Assembly (NCBI GenBank): GCA_002027195.1
Contig: MWJO01000033.1
Span: 1 to 64,000 of the forward strand
Origin: Streptomyces sp. GKU 895
GTDB taxonomy: Bacteria > Actinomycetota > Actinomycetes > Streptomycetales > Streptomycetaceae
Direction: 5' to 3'
Length of the DNA stretch: 64,000 nt
Part shown: positions 1 to 9,171 of the stretch, piece by piece
Numbering within the stretch: the first letter of the stretch is position 1
Layout of the letters: the number at the start of each line of letters is the position of its first letter
Made by a program: the position numbers and the translations under genes
Notes under the pieces: model-generated
Seen by the model: the letters and a program-made list of their open reading frames with translations, nothing else
Databases searched by the model: none
Told to the model about the DNA's origin: nothing

Positions 1-1003
1 CGGACGGGTGGCAGGCGCAGGGTCGCGCGGAACGCCACGTCACCGGCTAGGAAGAGGGCGACGCCGCCCGCGAGGGCAACGCCGGGCCGGTGTGGAGGTG
101 TTCGGTGAGATGGCCGAGGGTCTTCTTCACGCCCGCCGCGAGGAAGGCGATGCCGAGCAGCATCGGCAGGAAGGCGTAGTAGTACGCGTTCATCGCCAGC
201 CGGAAACGGGCCGCCGCGGGCGTGGCGCGGAAGACCTCCTCCGCCCGTTCCTCGTCCCGGACGAAGTACGTCCACCACAGCGCGGTCGCCAGCGCGAGTG
301 CCAGGAACGCGCCGCCGAACAGGCCCGCCGTGAGCGGCAGATCGCCGATGCCGATGCCGATCGCGATGACGGACTCACCGAACGCGACGATGAGCAGCAG
401 CCCGTGCCGCTCCACGAAGTGCGCGGGGTTCAGGCTGCCGAGCTGGGCGCGCAGTGCCTCGGGAGTGCGGCCGTCGGCCCGGCCGGGACCGCGCTCGGCG
501 ATGTACGGCGTCACGAACTGCAATGCCAGCGCGAGCACCCACAGCCCGTCCGCGGCCAAACCGTCCAGCAGGCCCGCGACCGTCACCGAGACGCCGGCCA
601 GCGCGTTCGGGACGCCGTACCAGATCGAGTCCCGGCCGTGGCTGCGGGTGTAGAGCGCGGTGTGCACGACGACCACCAGCAGGAAGCCGAGCCCGAAGAC
701 CACGCCGGTGTCGTCGAAGACGCGGGGGACCGCCAGCGCGCAGACCATGAACCCGCCCATGCCGAGCATGAGCCCCAGCCGCCGTGACGGGCGGTCCGGC
801 GGGACCTGGTTGGTGAGGTACGCGTAGGCCCCGTACATCCAGAACAGCACGAGGAAGATGAGCGCGACGCGAGCGGCCGTGGCGAAGGACAGGTCACCGG
901 CGAGCAGCACGGTGAGCTGGGTGAGGGTGAAGACGAAGACGAGGTCGAAGAAGAGCTCGAGCGTCGTGACCCTGCGGTCCGGTTCCTCCACTGCGGAGTT
1001 CAT
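1..1003 (-). CDS. LtrA-family membrane protein, partial, with an apparent frameshift
   Basis: Low temperature requirement A (LtrA) family, a multi-pass membrane protein of unknown biochemical role. The N-terminus carries the family signature FFDLVFVFTLTQLT, followed by about eight hydrophobic segments. The ATG at 1003 has a GGGGGA ribosome site four bases upstream. Read straight, the frame stops at 47-49 after a non-family tail. If one C is restored near position 81-84, the frame continues as VALAGGVALFLAGDVAFRAT and runs off the left edge, which is the expected family C-terminus. I therefore treat it as one intact gene cut by the window edge, with a one-base deletion. It is divergent from the ROK regulator. 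The family assignment is firm; the physiological role is unknown. Confidence 0.85.
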
Positions 1004-1082
1004 GTGGTCCCCCTGTGTCGATGATGATCAGATCGTATGAGGGACGCGGCGCCGGGCCGCACCGGACGGCCCGGCACCCCTT

Positions 1083-1166
1083 CTTTGTCCTGTGAGTGGA
1101 AGAAGTCGACATCAATTCGTGCACAGCTTCTTCCCAGGTACGGCAGCCGCTGCTACGTTCCCCTCG
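1083..1166 (+). promoter_or_regulatory. Promoter/operator module A, upstream of the ROK regulator
   Basis: Ordered blocks: CTTTGTCCT (1083-1091), GGAAGAAGT (1098-1106), TTCGTGCACA (1116-1125), a -35-like TTCCCA (1131-1136), a 17-base spacer and a -10-like TACGTT (1154-1159). GGAAGAAG (1098-1105) and CTTCTTCC (1127-1134) form an inverted repeat. The same blocks in the same order recur at 7522-7604 upstream of the second half of the sugar locus. The operator blocks lie upstream of the -35 element, which would suit an activator or a repressor that loops. The likely ligand-sensing protein is the adjacent ROK regulator (inference). Confidence 0.7.
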
Positions 1167-1207
1167 AAAGCACGACGCAGTCGGCCGGTCGAGGCGGGGA
1201 GGGGCAA

Positions 1208-2398
1208 GTGAGACGTATGACGGCACGTCCCGCCAACACGCATCAGGCCCGGCTGCTCAAGCTGCTGCGCGACGGGGGTCCCAACTCCCGGGCGCAGTTG
1301 GGCGACCTGGTGGATCTGTCGCGGTCGAAGCTGGCCGTGGAGGTGGACCGGCTGCTGGAGACGGGCCTGGTGGTGGCCGACGGGCTCGCCGCCTCGCGCG
1401 GTGGCCGCCGTTCCCACAACATCCGGCTCAACCCGGGGCTGCGTTTCCTCGGTGTCGACATCGGTGCGACCTCGGTCGACGTGGCCGTCACCAATGCGGA
1501 GCTGGAGATCCTCGGTCATCTCAACCAGCCGATGGACGTCCGTGAGGGTCCGGTCGCGGTGTTCGAGCAAGTCCTGTCCATGGCCGCGAAGTTGAGGGCC
1601 ACCGGGCTTGCGGAGGGTTTCGACGGGGCCGGTATCGGTGTTCCGGGGCCGGTGCGTTTCCCCGAGGGTGTGCCGGTGGCGCCGCCGATCATGCCGGGCT
1701 GGGACGGCTTCCCGGTGCGGGAGGCGCTCAGTCAGGAGCTGGGCTGTCCGGTGATGGTCGACAACGACGTGAACCTGATGGCGATGGGGGAGCAGCATGC
1801 GGGTGTCGCGCGTTCCGTGGGTGACTTCCTGTGCGTGAAGATCGGTACCGGTATCGGGTGCGGCATCGTGGTGGGCGGGGGTGTCCACCGGGGTGTCACC
1901 GGTAGCGCGGGCGACATCGGGCACATTCAGGCCGTGCCCGGCGGGCGGCCCTGCGCCTGCGGCAACCGGGGCTGCCTGGAAGCCCACTTCAGCGGCGCCG
2001 CGCTCGCCCGGGACGCCGTGGAGGCGGCCCAGCAGGGGCGGTCGGCGGAACTCGCCGGCCGGCTGGAGACCAACGGCACCCTGACCGCCGTCGACGTCGC
2101 CGCGGCGGCCGCCGCCGGTGACGCCACCGCCCTCGACCTGATCCGTGAGGGCGGCAACCACACCGGCCAGGTCATCGCCGGCCTGGTCAGCTTCTTCAAC
2201 CCCGGCCTGGTGGTGATCGGCGGCGGCGTGACCGGCCTCGGCCACACCCTGCTGGCCGCCATCCGCACCCAGGTCTACCGCCAGTCGCTGCCGCTCGCGA
2301 CCGGCAACCTGCCCATCGTTCTCGGGGAGTTGGGCCCCACCGCCGGAGTCATCGGCGCGGCCCGGCTGATCAGCGACCACCTGTTCTCGCCCGCGTAA
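1208..2398 (+). CDS. ROK-family transcriptional regulator
   Basis: Sugar-responsive regulator. An N-terminal winged helix-turn-helix (about residues 1-65) is followed by a ROK domain starting at LRFLGVDIGATSVDVAV. The family zinc site CACGNRGCLE is intact, and so is DNDVN, with GDIGH in place of the usual GE[IL]GH. The GTG at 1208 is preferred because GGGGAGGGG (1196-1204) sits just upstream; ATG 1217 is the alternative, and an upstream ATG at 1037 would read through promoter module A. It lies directly before an ABC sugar importer, so it is the probable regulator of the whole locus. Whether it still phosphorylates sugar is unlikely for a DNA-binding ROK protein. Confidence 0.9.
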   Translation: MRRMTARPANTHQARLLKLLRDGGPNSRAQLGDLVDLSRSKLAVEVDRLLETGLVVADGLAASRGGRRSHNIRLNPGLRFLGVDIGATSVDVAVTNAELEILGHLNQPMDVREGPVAVFEQVLSMAAKLRATGLAEGFDGAGIGVPGPVRFPEGVPVAPPIMPGWDGFPVREALSQELGCPVMVDNDVNLMAMGEQHAGVARSVGDFLCVKIGTGIGCGIVVGGGVHRGVTGSAGDIGHIQAVPGGRPCACGNRGCLEAHFSGAALARDAVEAAQQGRSAELAGRLETNGTLTAVDVAAAAAAGDATALDLIREGGNHTGQVIAGLVSFFNPGLVVIGGGVTGLGHTLLAAIRTQVYRQSLPLATGNLPIVLGELGPTAGVIGAARLISDHLFSPA

Positions 2399-2539
2399 CC
2401 ACCTCGTCGCGCGTCACTCCGTACGACTCGCCATCCACCTCGTCGCGCGTCACTCCGTACGACTCGCCATCCACCTCGTCACGCGTCACTCCGTACGACT
2501 CGCCATCCACCTCGTCACGCGTCACTCCGTACGACTCGC
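2399..2539. repeat. Four tandem 36-bp direct repeats
   Basis: Units at 2399-2434, 2435-2470, 2471-2506 and 2507-2539 (the last diverges at its end). Each starts CCACCTCGTC and contains the core GTCACTCCGTACGACTCG. Units 1-2 read GTCGCGCGTC where units 3-4 read GTCACGCGTC, so the array looks like two sub-pairs. It occupies most of the gap between the ROK stop codon and the ABC ATPase start. The period is a multiple of 3, so all frames stay open across it, but no gene is supported there. Confidence 0.95.
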
Positions 2540-2615
2540 TGCCTCGCCCTGCCCTCGCACCCGCTGCTTCGCCCTGCCCTGAAACCGGCCCGCACGCCCG
2601 CCAAGGGGAATCCGC

Positions 2616-4133
2616 ATGGCACCAGAACCTCCGCTGCTCACCATGTCCGGCATCACCAAGTCCTTCCCCGGAGTCCGGGCCCTCGACGGCGTCGACCTCG
2701 ACGTCCAGGCCGGTGAAGTGCACTGCCTCCTCGGTCAGAACGGGGCCGGGAAGTCCACCCTCATCAAGGTGCTGGCCGGTGCCCACCAGCCCGACGACGG
2801 CGTGATCAGCTGGCGCGGCGAGCCGGTCACCCTGCGCTCGCCGATCGCCGCCATGCGCCTCGGCATCGCCACCATCTACCAGGAACTCGACCTGGTGGAG
2901 CACCTGTCCGTGGCCGAGAACGTCCACCTCGGCCACGAGCCGACGGCCGCCGGCTTCGTCGTGCGAAGGAGGAGCGCGCGAGCCTCGACGGCCCAGCTCC
3001 TGAAGCGGCTCGGGCACGCGGAGATCGATCCCGGGCGCCTGGTCGGCGAGTTGTCGGCGGCCCAGCAGCAGATCGTGTCCATGGCGCGGGCCCTCTCCCA
3101 CGACGTACGGCTGATCGTCATGGACGAGCCGTCCGCGGCCCTCGACCCGGACGAGGTCGACAACCTGTTCCGCATCGTCGGCGACCTCACCGCCGACGGC
3201 GTCGCCGTCGTCTACATCTCCCACCGGCTGGAGGAGATCCGGCGCATCGGCGACCGGGTGACCGTGCTGAAGGACGGCCGGGCCGTCGCGGGCGGGCTGC
3301 CCGCGAAGACGACCCCGACCAGCGAGGTCGTGGCCCTGATGACGGGCCGCAACGTCGAGTACGTCTTCCCGGACCGGCCCGCCGCCGCCCCCGAGGGCAC
3401 CCCCGTCCTCGAGGTGCGCGGGCTCGCCCGGGAGGGCGAGTTCGAGCCGCTCGACCTCACCGTGCATCCCGGGGAGATCGTCGGCCTCGCCGGGCTGGTC
3501 GGCTCGGGGCGCTCCGAGATCCTGGAGACGATCTACGGGGCGCGCAAGCCTTCGGCCGGTCAAGTGAGCGTCGGCGGGCGGCCGTTGAAGACCGGCAGCG
3601 TGCGCGCCGCCGTCCGCGCCGGACTCGGGCTCGCCCCCGAGGAACGCAAGGCGCAGGCGCTGCTGATGCTGGAGTCCGTCACCCGCAACGTCTCGGTCTC
3701 CTCCATGTCCCGCTTCTCGCACGGCGGTTGGCTCGACCGGAGCGCCGAGCGGGGCGCGGCCCGGGCGGCCACCCGGGAACTGTCGCTGCGGCCCGACAAC
3801 CCCGCCGTGCCGGTGCGCACCCTGTCCGGCGGCAACCAGCAGAAGGCCGTCCTGGCCCGCTGGCTGCTGCGCGGTTGCAAGGTCCTGCTGCTGGACGAGC
3901 CGACCCGGGGTGTCGACGTCGGCGCCCGCGCCGAGCTGTACGCGGTGATCCGCCGGCTCGCCGACGAGGGCCTGGCCGTGCTGCTGGTCTCCAGCGAGGT
4001 CCCCGAGGTGCTCGGCCTGGCCGACCGTGTCCTGGTGCTGCGCGAGGGGCGCGTCGTCCACAGCGCCCCCGCCCGCGAGCTCGACGAACACCGCGTACTC
4101 GACCTCGTCATGGAAGGAAGTCCGGCGTCATGA
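2616..4133 (+). CDS. Sugar ABC transporter, double-ATPase subunit (RbsA/MglA/XylG type)
   Basis: Energises import of a monosaccharide-type substrate. There are two fused nucleotide-binding domains in 505 residues, the usual family length. Domain 1 has Walker A GQNGAGKST (about residues 40-48), the relaxed signature LSAAQQQ and Walker B VMDEPSAALD. Domain 2 has the degenerate Walker A GLVGSGRSE, a canonical LSGGNQQK signature and Walker B LLLDEPTRGVD. An AAGGGGA ribosome site precedes ATG 2616. The stop overlaps the permease start by 4 bases (ATGA). The substrate cannot be read from this subunit. Confidence 0.95.
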   Translation: MAPEPPLLTMSGITKSFPGVRALDGVDLDVQAGEVHCLLGQNGAGKSTLIKVLAGAHQPDDGVISWRGEPVTLRSPIAAMRLGIATIYQELDLVEHLSVAENVHLGHEPTAAGFVVRRRSARASTAQLLKRLGHAEIDPGRLVGELSAAQQQIVSMARALSHDVRLIVMDEPSAALDPDEVDNLFRIVGDLTADGVAVVYISHRLEEIRRIGDRVTVLKDGRAVAGGLPAKTTPTSEVVALMTGRNVEYVFPDRPAAAPEGTPVLEVRGLAREGEFEPLDLTVHPGEIVGLAGLVGSGRSEILETIYGARKPSAGQVSVGGRPLKTGSVRAAVRAGLGLAPEERKAQALLMLESVTRNVSVSSMSRFSHGGWLDRSAERGAARAATRELSLRPDNPAVPVRTLSGGNQQKAVLARWLLRGCKVLLLDEPTRGVDVGARAELYAVIRRLADEGLAVLLVSSEVPEVLGLADRVLVLREGRVVHSAPARELDEHRVLDLVMEGSPAS

Positions 4134-5149
4134 CGCAGCATGCCTCCCCGCCCCGGGACGACACCGGCAAGGTGCCGTCGGCCGGTCAACCCCCTGTCTG
4201 GCGTGGCCTGTTCGCCCACGCCGACGTCCGTACCCTGTCCCTCCTCGGGGTGCTCGCCGCGCTGATCCTGGTCGGCGGCATCACCAAGCCGGACGAGTTC
4301 CTGGACACCCGCAACCTCCAGCTCGTCCTCACCCAGGCGTCCGTGATCGGCGTCGTCACCGTCGGCATGACCTTCGTGATCATGTCGGGCGGCATCGACC
4401 TGTCCGTCGGCGCGATCGTCGCCCTCGCCTCGGTGTGGGCCACCACGGTCGCCACCCAGGAGTACGGCTTCGGCGGCATCCTCCTCACCGCCGTGCTCGT
4501 CGGCCTCGGCTGCGGCCTCGTCAACGGACTGCTCATCGCGTACGGCGGGATGGTCCCGTTCATCGCCACCCTCGCCATGCTCGCCTCGGCACGCGGCCTC
4601 GCCCTGCAGATCACCGACGGCAAGACCCAGATCGTCACCGTCGACTCCGTCCTCGACCTCGGTCTGCGCGACGCGTACGTGCTCGGCATCCCGCCGCTCG
4701 TCATGGTCTTCGCCGTCGTCACCGTCATCGGCTGGCTGGTCCTCAACCGCACCACCTTCGGCCGTCGCACGGTCGCCGTCGGCGGCAACGCGGAGGCCGC
4801 CCGCCTCGCCGGCATCGACGTCCGCCGCCAGCGCCTCTACCTCTACCTGCTGTCCGGACTGTGCTGCGGCATCGCCGCCTTCCTGCTGATCATCCTGTCC
4901 GGCTCCGGCCAGAACACCAACGGCAACCTCTACGAGCTCGACGCGATCGCCGCCGCGATCATCGGCGGCACGCTGCTCAGCGGTGGCCGCGGCACCATCA
5001 CCGGCTCCGTGCTCGGGGTCCTGATCTTCACCACGATCACCAACATCTTCGCCCTGAACAACCTGCAGAGCGACGTCCAGCAGATCGCCAAGGGCGCGAT
5101 CATCGTCGCCGCCGTGCTGGTCCAGCGCCGTACCGCAAGCACGACCTGA
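4130..5149 (+). CDS. Sugar ABC transporter permease (RbsC type)
   Basis: Membrane permease of the BPD_transp_2 family, 339 residues, with the conserved TFVIMSGGIDLSVGAIVAL segment and about eight to ten hydrophobic helices. The EAA-like loop region reads RRTVAVGGNAEAARLAGIDV. The start at ATG 4130 overlaps the ATPase stop by 4 bases, indicating translational coupling; the frame is open further upstream but there it only shadows the ATPase. It would form the channel through which the lipoprotein-bound sugar is passed. Confidence 0.95.
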   Translation: MTQHASPPRDDTGKVPSAGQPPVWRGLFAHADVRTLSLLGVLAALILVGGITKPDEFLDTRNLQLVLTQASVIGVVTVGMTFVIMSGGIDLSVGAIVALASVWATTVATQEYGFGGILLTAVLVGLGCGLVNGLLIAYGGMVPFIATLAMLASARGLALQITDGKTQIVTVDSVLDLGLRDAYVLGIPPLVMVFAVVTVIGWLVLNRTTFGRRTVAVGGNAEAARLAGIDVRRQRLYLYLLSGLCCGIAAFLLIILSGSGQNTNGNLYELDAIAAAIIGGTLLSGGRGTITGSVLGVLIFTTITNIFALNNLQSDVQQIAKGAIIVAAVLVQRRTASTT

Positions 5150-5166
5150 GGAAAGGGTTCACCGCC

Positions 5167-6204
5167 ATGACACAGCTCCCCACACGCAGAGGACTGCTCT
5201 TCGGGGCCGCCGCCGTATCCGCGGGTGCCGTCCTCGCAGGTTGCACGAGTAACGACTCCGGCGACGAACCGGCCGCGAACGACCAGCCGGCCGCCGACGA
5301 CAAGCCCGGCAAGGCCGTCACCATCGGCTTCGCCGGCCCGCAGGCCGACCACGGCTGGCTCAACGCCATCAACGACAACGCCAAGAGCCGGGCGAAGAAG
5401 TACTCCGACGTCACCCTGGAGATCACCGAGGGCTCCAACGACACCGCCGCCCAGATCGGCCAGATCCAGACGCTGATCAACAAGAAGGTCGACGTCCTGG
5501 TGATCCTCCCGGCCGACGGCAAGGCCCTCACCCAGGTCGGTCTCCAGGCCATGCGGGCCGGCATCCCCGTCATCAACCTCGACCGCGTCTTCGCCTCCCC
5601 GCAGGCCTACCGCTGCTGGATCGGCGGCGACAACTACGGCATGGGCCTCAACGCCGGGCACTACATCGGCGAGCAGCTGAAGGGCAAGAAGAACGCCAAG
5701 GTCGTCGAACTCGCCGGTCTCGACAACCTCGAACTGACCCAGCAGCGCACCAAGGGCTTCGACGACGCCCTGAAGAACTACCCGAACATCAGGAAGGTGG
5801 CGCGCCAGGCGGCCGACTTCACGGTGGAGTCCGGGCAGGCCAAGATGGCTCAACTCCTCCAGGCCCAGTCGAACTTCGACGCCCTCTGGAACCACGACGA
5901 CGACCAGGGCGTCGGCGCGCTGCGCGCCATCGACCAGGCCGGCCGCGACGACTTCCTGATGGTCGGCGGTGCGGGTGCCAAGTCCGCGATGGACGCCATC
6001 AAGGCCGGCAACAGCGTCCTCAAGGCGACCGTCCTGTACCCGCCGACCATGGCCGCCTCCGCGATCGACCTCGCTCGCGCGCTCGGCCAGAGCAAGGGCG
6101 TCGGTGGTCTCGCCGAGTTCGAGATCCCGTCCTCGCTGACGCTCTACTCGGCCGTCGTCACCAAGGACAACGTCGACCAGTACCTGCCGACGGGCTTCAT
6201 CTGA
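5167..6204 (+). CDS. Sugar-binding lipoprotein of the ABC importer
   Basis: Peripla_BP_4-type solute-binding protein, 345 residues. The N-terminus has basic residues (TRRG), a hydrophobic stretch and the lipobox LAGC, so it is predicted to be lipid-anchored outside the membrane. The mature part begins KAVTIGFAGPQADHGWLNAI, typical of ribose/xylose/inositol binders. It starts 17 bases after the permease stop with an AGGAAAGG ribosome site. The neighbours (inositol-phosphate-synthase-like, Gfo/Idh and isomerase-like genes) make a cyclitol or unusual sugar plausible as ligand, but this is inference. Confidence 0.93.
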   Translation: MTQLPTRRGLLFGAAAVSAGAVLAGCTSNDSGDEPAANDQPAADDKPGKAVTIGFAGPQADHGWLNAINDNAKSRAKKYSDVTLEITEGSNDTAAQIGQIQTLINKKVDVLVILPADGKALTQVGLQAMRAGIPVINLDRVFASPQAYRCWIGGDNYGMGLNAGHYIGEQLKGKKNAKVVELAGLDNLELTQQRTKGFDDALKNYPNIRKVARQAADFTVESGQAKMAQLLQAQSNFDALWNHDDDQGVGALRAIDQAGRDDFLMVGGAGAKSAMDAIKAGNSVLKATVLYPPTMAASAIDLARALGQSKGVGGLAEFEIPSSLTLYSAVVTKDNVDQYLPTGFI

Positions 6205-6275
6205 CCGGGCCGGGCCACGGGCCCCGCTCGACCACAGCGATGAGTCAGTGACACTCCGACGAGGAGGAAATCCGT

Positions 6276-7495
6276 ATGGAAGTCCGTAGGGAACCGAGGG
6301 ACAACCGGACCGCACCGCCGACGCTCGGCGTGGGCATGGTCGGCTACGCGTTCATGGGTGCCGCCCACTCACAGGGATGGCGCACCGTCGGGCACGTGTT
6401 CGACCTGCCGCTGCGGCCGTCCTGGCCGCGATCGCCGGCCGCGACGCGGACGCCGTGCGGGCTGCGGCCGCCAAGCACGGCTGGGCGGCGGCGGAGACCG
6501 ACTGGCGTGCCCTCATAGCCCGCGACGACGTCCAGCTCGTCGACGTCTGCACACCGGGTGACAGCCACGCGGAGATCGCCATCGCGGCACTGGAGGCGGG
6601 CAAGCACGTACTGTGCGAGAAGCCCCTGGCCAACTCGGTCGCCGAGGCGGAGGCCATGGTCGCGGCCGCCGAAGCGGCCCGGGCCCGTGGGCAGTTGGCG
6701 ATGGTGGGCTTCAACTACCGGCGGGTGCCCGCCCTCACCTTCGCCCGCCGGCTCATCGCCGACGGCAGGCTCGGAGCCTTGCGTCACCTGCGGGTCAGCT
6801 ATCTCCAGGACTGGCTGGTCGACCCCGACTTCCCGCTGACGTGGCGGCTCCAGCGGGAGCACGCGGGCTCGGGGGCGCTCGGCGACCTGGGCGCGCACAT
6901 CGTCGACCTCGCGCAGTATCTGACGGGCGAGCCGCTGGTCGGGGTCTCGGCGCAGGTGGAGACCTTCATCAAGGAACGGCCGCGCCTGGACGGCGCCTCC
7001 TCCGGCCTGACCGCTTCGGGCGGCTCTCGGCGCGGGCCGGTGACGGTGGATGACGCGGCCGTCTTCACCGGCCGGTTCTCCTCGGGGACGCTCGCCGTGT
7101 TCGAGGCCACCCGGATGGCGTCGGGCCGCAAGAACGCCCTGAGGCTGGAGGTGAACGGCGAGCTGGGTTCGCTCGCCTTCGACCTGGAGCGCCTCAACGA
7201 GCTGTCCTTCCACGACCATCAGGAGCCCGCCGCGACGGCGGGGTTCCGCAGGATCGTCGTCACCGAACCGGATCACCCCTATCTGGAGGGGTGGTGGCCG
7301 CCAGGCCACGGCCTCGGTTACGAGCACAGCTTCGTCCACCAGGCCCGCGACCTCGTCGAGGCCATCGCGTCCGGCACCGACCCGATGCCGTCCTTCGCGG
7401 ACGGGCTCCAGGTGCAGCGGGTGCTCGCCGCGGTGGAGGAGAGCGCCGAGAAGAACTCCGTCTACACGCCGGTCGCGACAACCGACCGGCGGTGA
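6276..7495 (+). CDS. Gfo/Idh/MocA-family oxidoreductase, with an apparent frameshift
   Basis: NAD(P)-dependent sugar or cyclitol dehydrogenase family. The N-terminus LGVGMVGYAFMGAAHSQGW holds the GxGxxG dinucleotide-binding loop. After the break come the family motifs VDVCTPGDSHAE, AGKHVLCEKPLANS and HAGSGALGDLGAHIVDLAQ, where EKP supplies the catalytic lysine. The frame changes near 6415-6419, where GGCCG probably should be GGCCCG; one restored base joins the two parts. ATG 6276 is preceded by GAGGAGGAAA. It is co-directional with and 71 bases after the importer genes, so it probably acts on the imported sugar. Confidence 0.88.
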
Positions 7496-7521
7496 AGTGG
7501 AGTTGCTTGGCCGCGACTGCG

Positions 7522-7604
7522 CTTTGTCCTCGCTCGGGAAGAAGTTTGTCTTCTTCGTGCACAAGGGGTTCCCGCCGCAGACGAACGGGGCTACGGTCCC
7601 TTTC
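7522..7604 (+). promoter_or_regulatory. Promoter/operator module B, upstream of the inositol-synthase-like operon
   Basis: Lies in the 326-base gap between 7495 and 7822. It repeats module A: CTTTGTCCT (7522-7530), GGAAGAAGT (7537-7545), TTCGTGCACA (7554-7563), TTCCCG (7569-7574), a 17-base spacer and TACGGT (7592-7597). A further TTCGTGCACA overlaps the end of the module at 7602-7611. GAAGAA (7538-7543) and TTCTTC (7551-7556) form an inverted repeat. The distance from TTCGTGCACA to GCTACG is 36 bases in both modules. The remaining 200 bases before the next gene hold no recognised element apart from the ribosome site. Confidence 0.7.
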
Positions 7605-7821
7605 GTGCACAGGAACCACACAGTGGTTCGACACTGACGGCGCCGACAGGTCGTACGGCCGACTCCCGAGACCGACCCAACCCCCGTAACCGCATCCGGG
7701 ATCAGCCCTCCCGGAGTGCGGCCGAAGCCGCCGAATGCCGGCGGTGGGCGGGAGGCCTCCGGGCCCCCACCCACCGTCCTCCACACCACCTCGGCACAGC
7801 GACATGGCACGGAGGCAGTTC

Positions 7822-8974
7822 GTGAACAACGACGTGAACGCATCGCAGCCCCGGACCGGCGAGCGCACCGCGCGCACCGGCGTCTGGTTCGTCGGAGCCC
7901 GCGGATCGGTCGCCACCACCGCCGTCACCGGATGCGCGGCGGTCACCGCCGGACTGCACGCGCCGACCGGGATGGTCACCGAGACACGGCCGTTCGACGG
8001 CACCGGTCTGCCGGCCCTGTCCACGCTCGTCTTCGGCGGCCACGACACCGCCCACTGCCCGCTGCCCAAGCGGGCCGAACAGCTCACCGAGGCAGGCGTC
8101 CTGCCGCACGGGCTCGCCCCCGCCGTACGCGCCGAACTCCGGGCCGCCGACGAGGAGATACGCATCGGCGGCCCGCTCCCGGACGACGCTCGCGACGACG
8201 AGGAACTCATCGCGGACCTCGCCGCCGACCTCACCGCGTTCCGCGAACGCCACGCACTGGCCCGCGTGGTCGTGGTCAACGTCTCCTCCACGGAGCCGCT
8301 GCCCGCACCCGACGCCGTACGGCTGCCGGCCAGCTCCCTCTACGCGGCCGCCGCCGTGCGCGCCGGCTGCCCCTACGTCAACTTCACGCCGTCCACCGGG
8401 CTGCGCACCCCGGCCCTGACCGAAGCCGCCGCGGCCGCCGGACTTCCCCACGCGGGCCGCGACGGGCAAGACCGGCCAGACGCTGCTGCGGGCCGCGCTC
8501 GCCCCGATGTTCGTCCAACGCGCCCTGCACGTCAGGGCCTGGTCCGGCACCAACCTCCTCGGCGGCGGCGCGGGGCGGCGCTGGCCGGACCCGGGCGCGG
8601 CGGCGGCGAAGAACGCAGGCAAGGAACGCGTCCTGGCCGACACCCTCGGACACACCCCGCAGGGCGAGGTGCACATCGACGACGTCCCCGTGCTCGGCGA
8701 CTGGAAGACCGCCTGGGACCACGTGGCCTTCGAGGGCTTCCTCGGCTCGCGCATGATCCTGCAGACCATCTGGCAGGGCTGCGACTCGGCCCTGGCCGCT
8801 CCGCTCGTGCTGGACCTGGCCCGCCTGGTCGCCCGCGCCCACGAGGCGGGCCTGTCCGGCCCCCTTCCGGAGCTGGGCTTCTACTTCAAGGACCCCGACG
8901 CGGGACCGTCGGGGCTGCCGGAGCAGTTCACGGCGCTGCTGTCGTTCGCCGACCGCCTGCGCAACGCTTCTTGA
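7822..8974 (+). CDS. Inositol-3-phosphate-synthase-like protein, with an apparent frameshift
   Basis: Resembles the NAD-dependent myo-inositol-1-phosphate synthase superfamily. The N-terminus GVWFVGARGSVATTAVTG is the nucleotide-binding loop, and the active-site segment RDGKTGQTLLRAAL appears only if one G is removed near 8464-8466. The C-terminus keeps RMILQTIWQGCDSALAAPLV. GTG 7822 is preferred because GGAGG (7811-7815) fits; ATG 7804 is possible. It differs from the canonical short actinobacterial Ino1 and looks like the paralogue found in sugar or Ebo-type clusters, so its product need not be inositol-1-phosphate. It is the first gene of the module B operon. Confidence 0.8.
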
Positions 8975-9171
8975 TCCCTCATCCCCGGGCGGCAGCAGCC
9001 CAAGCCGCCTCCCCTCACGAGCGACGACGAAGGTCCGCTCGTTCTGAACTCCACCCCCCCGCCGCGCACTGTCCGGCCGCCCAGCGGCCACCTCCTGCGG
9101 CTCGCCGGCCCTCTGGTGAGACGGCGTCCGTCAGGCACCCGCAGCATCGCGACAACGAAAGTGAGACCCCT

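Noticed and set aside
2399..2539. CRISPR array
   Set aside because: The 36-bp units are directly adjacent with no unique spacers, and there are no cas genes.
2370..4091. Long minus-strand frame across the ABC ATPase with ESYGVTRDEVDG repeats
   Set aside because: It is the antisense shadow of the ATPase gene; the peptide repeats come only from the 36-bp DNA repeats, and codon GC pattern supports the plus strand.
3728..4129. N-terminal extension of the permease frame
   Set aside because: It lies wholly within the ATPase gene; the ATGA overlap at 4130 gives the natural permease start.
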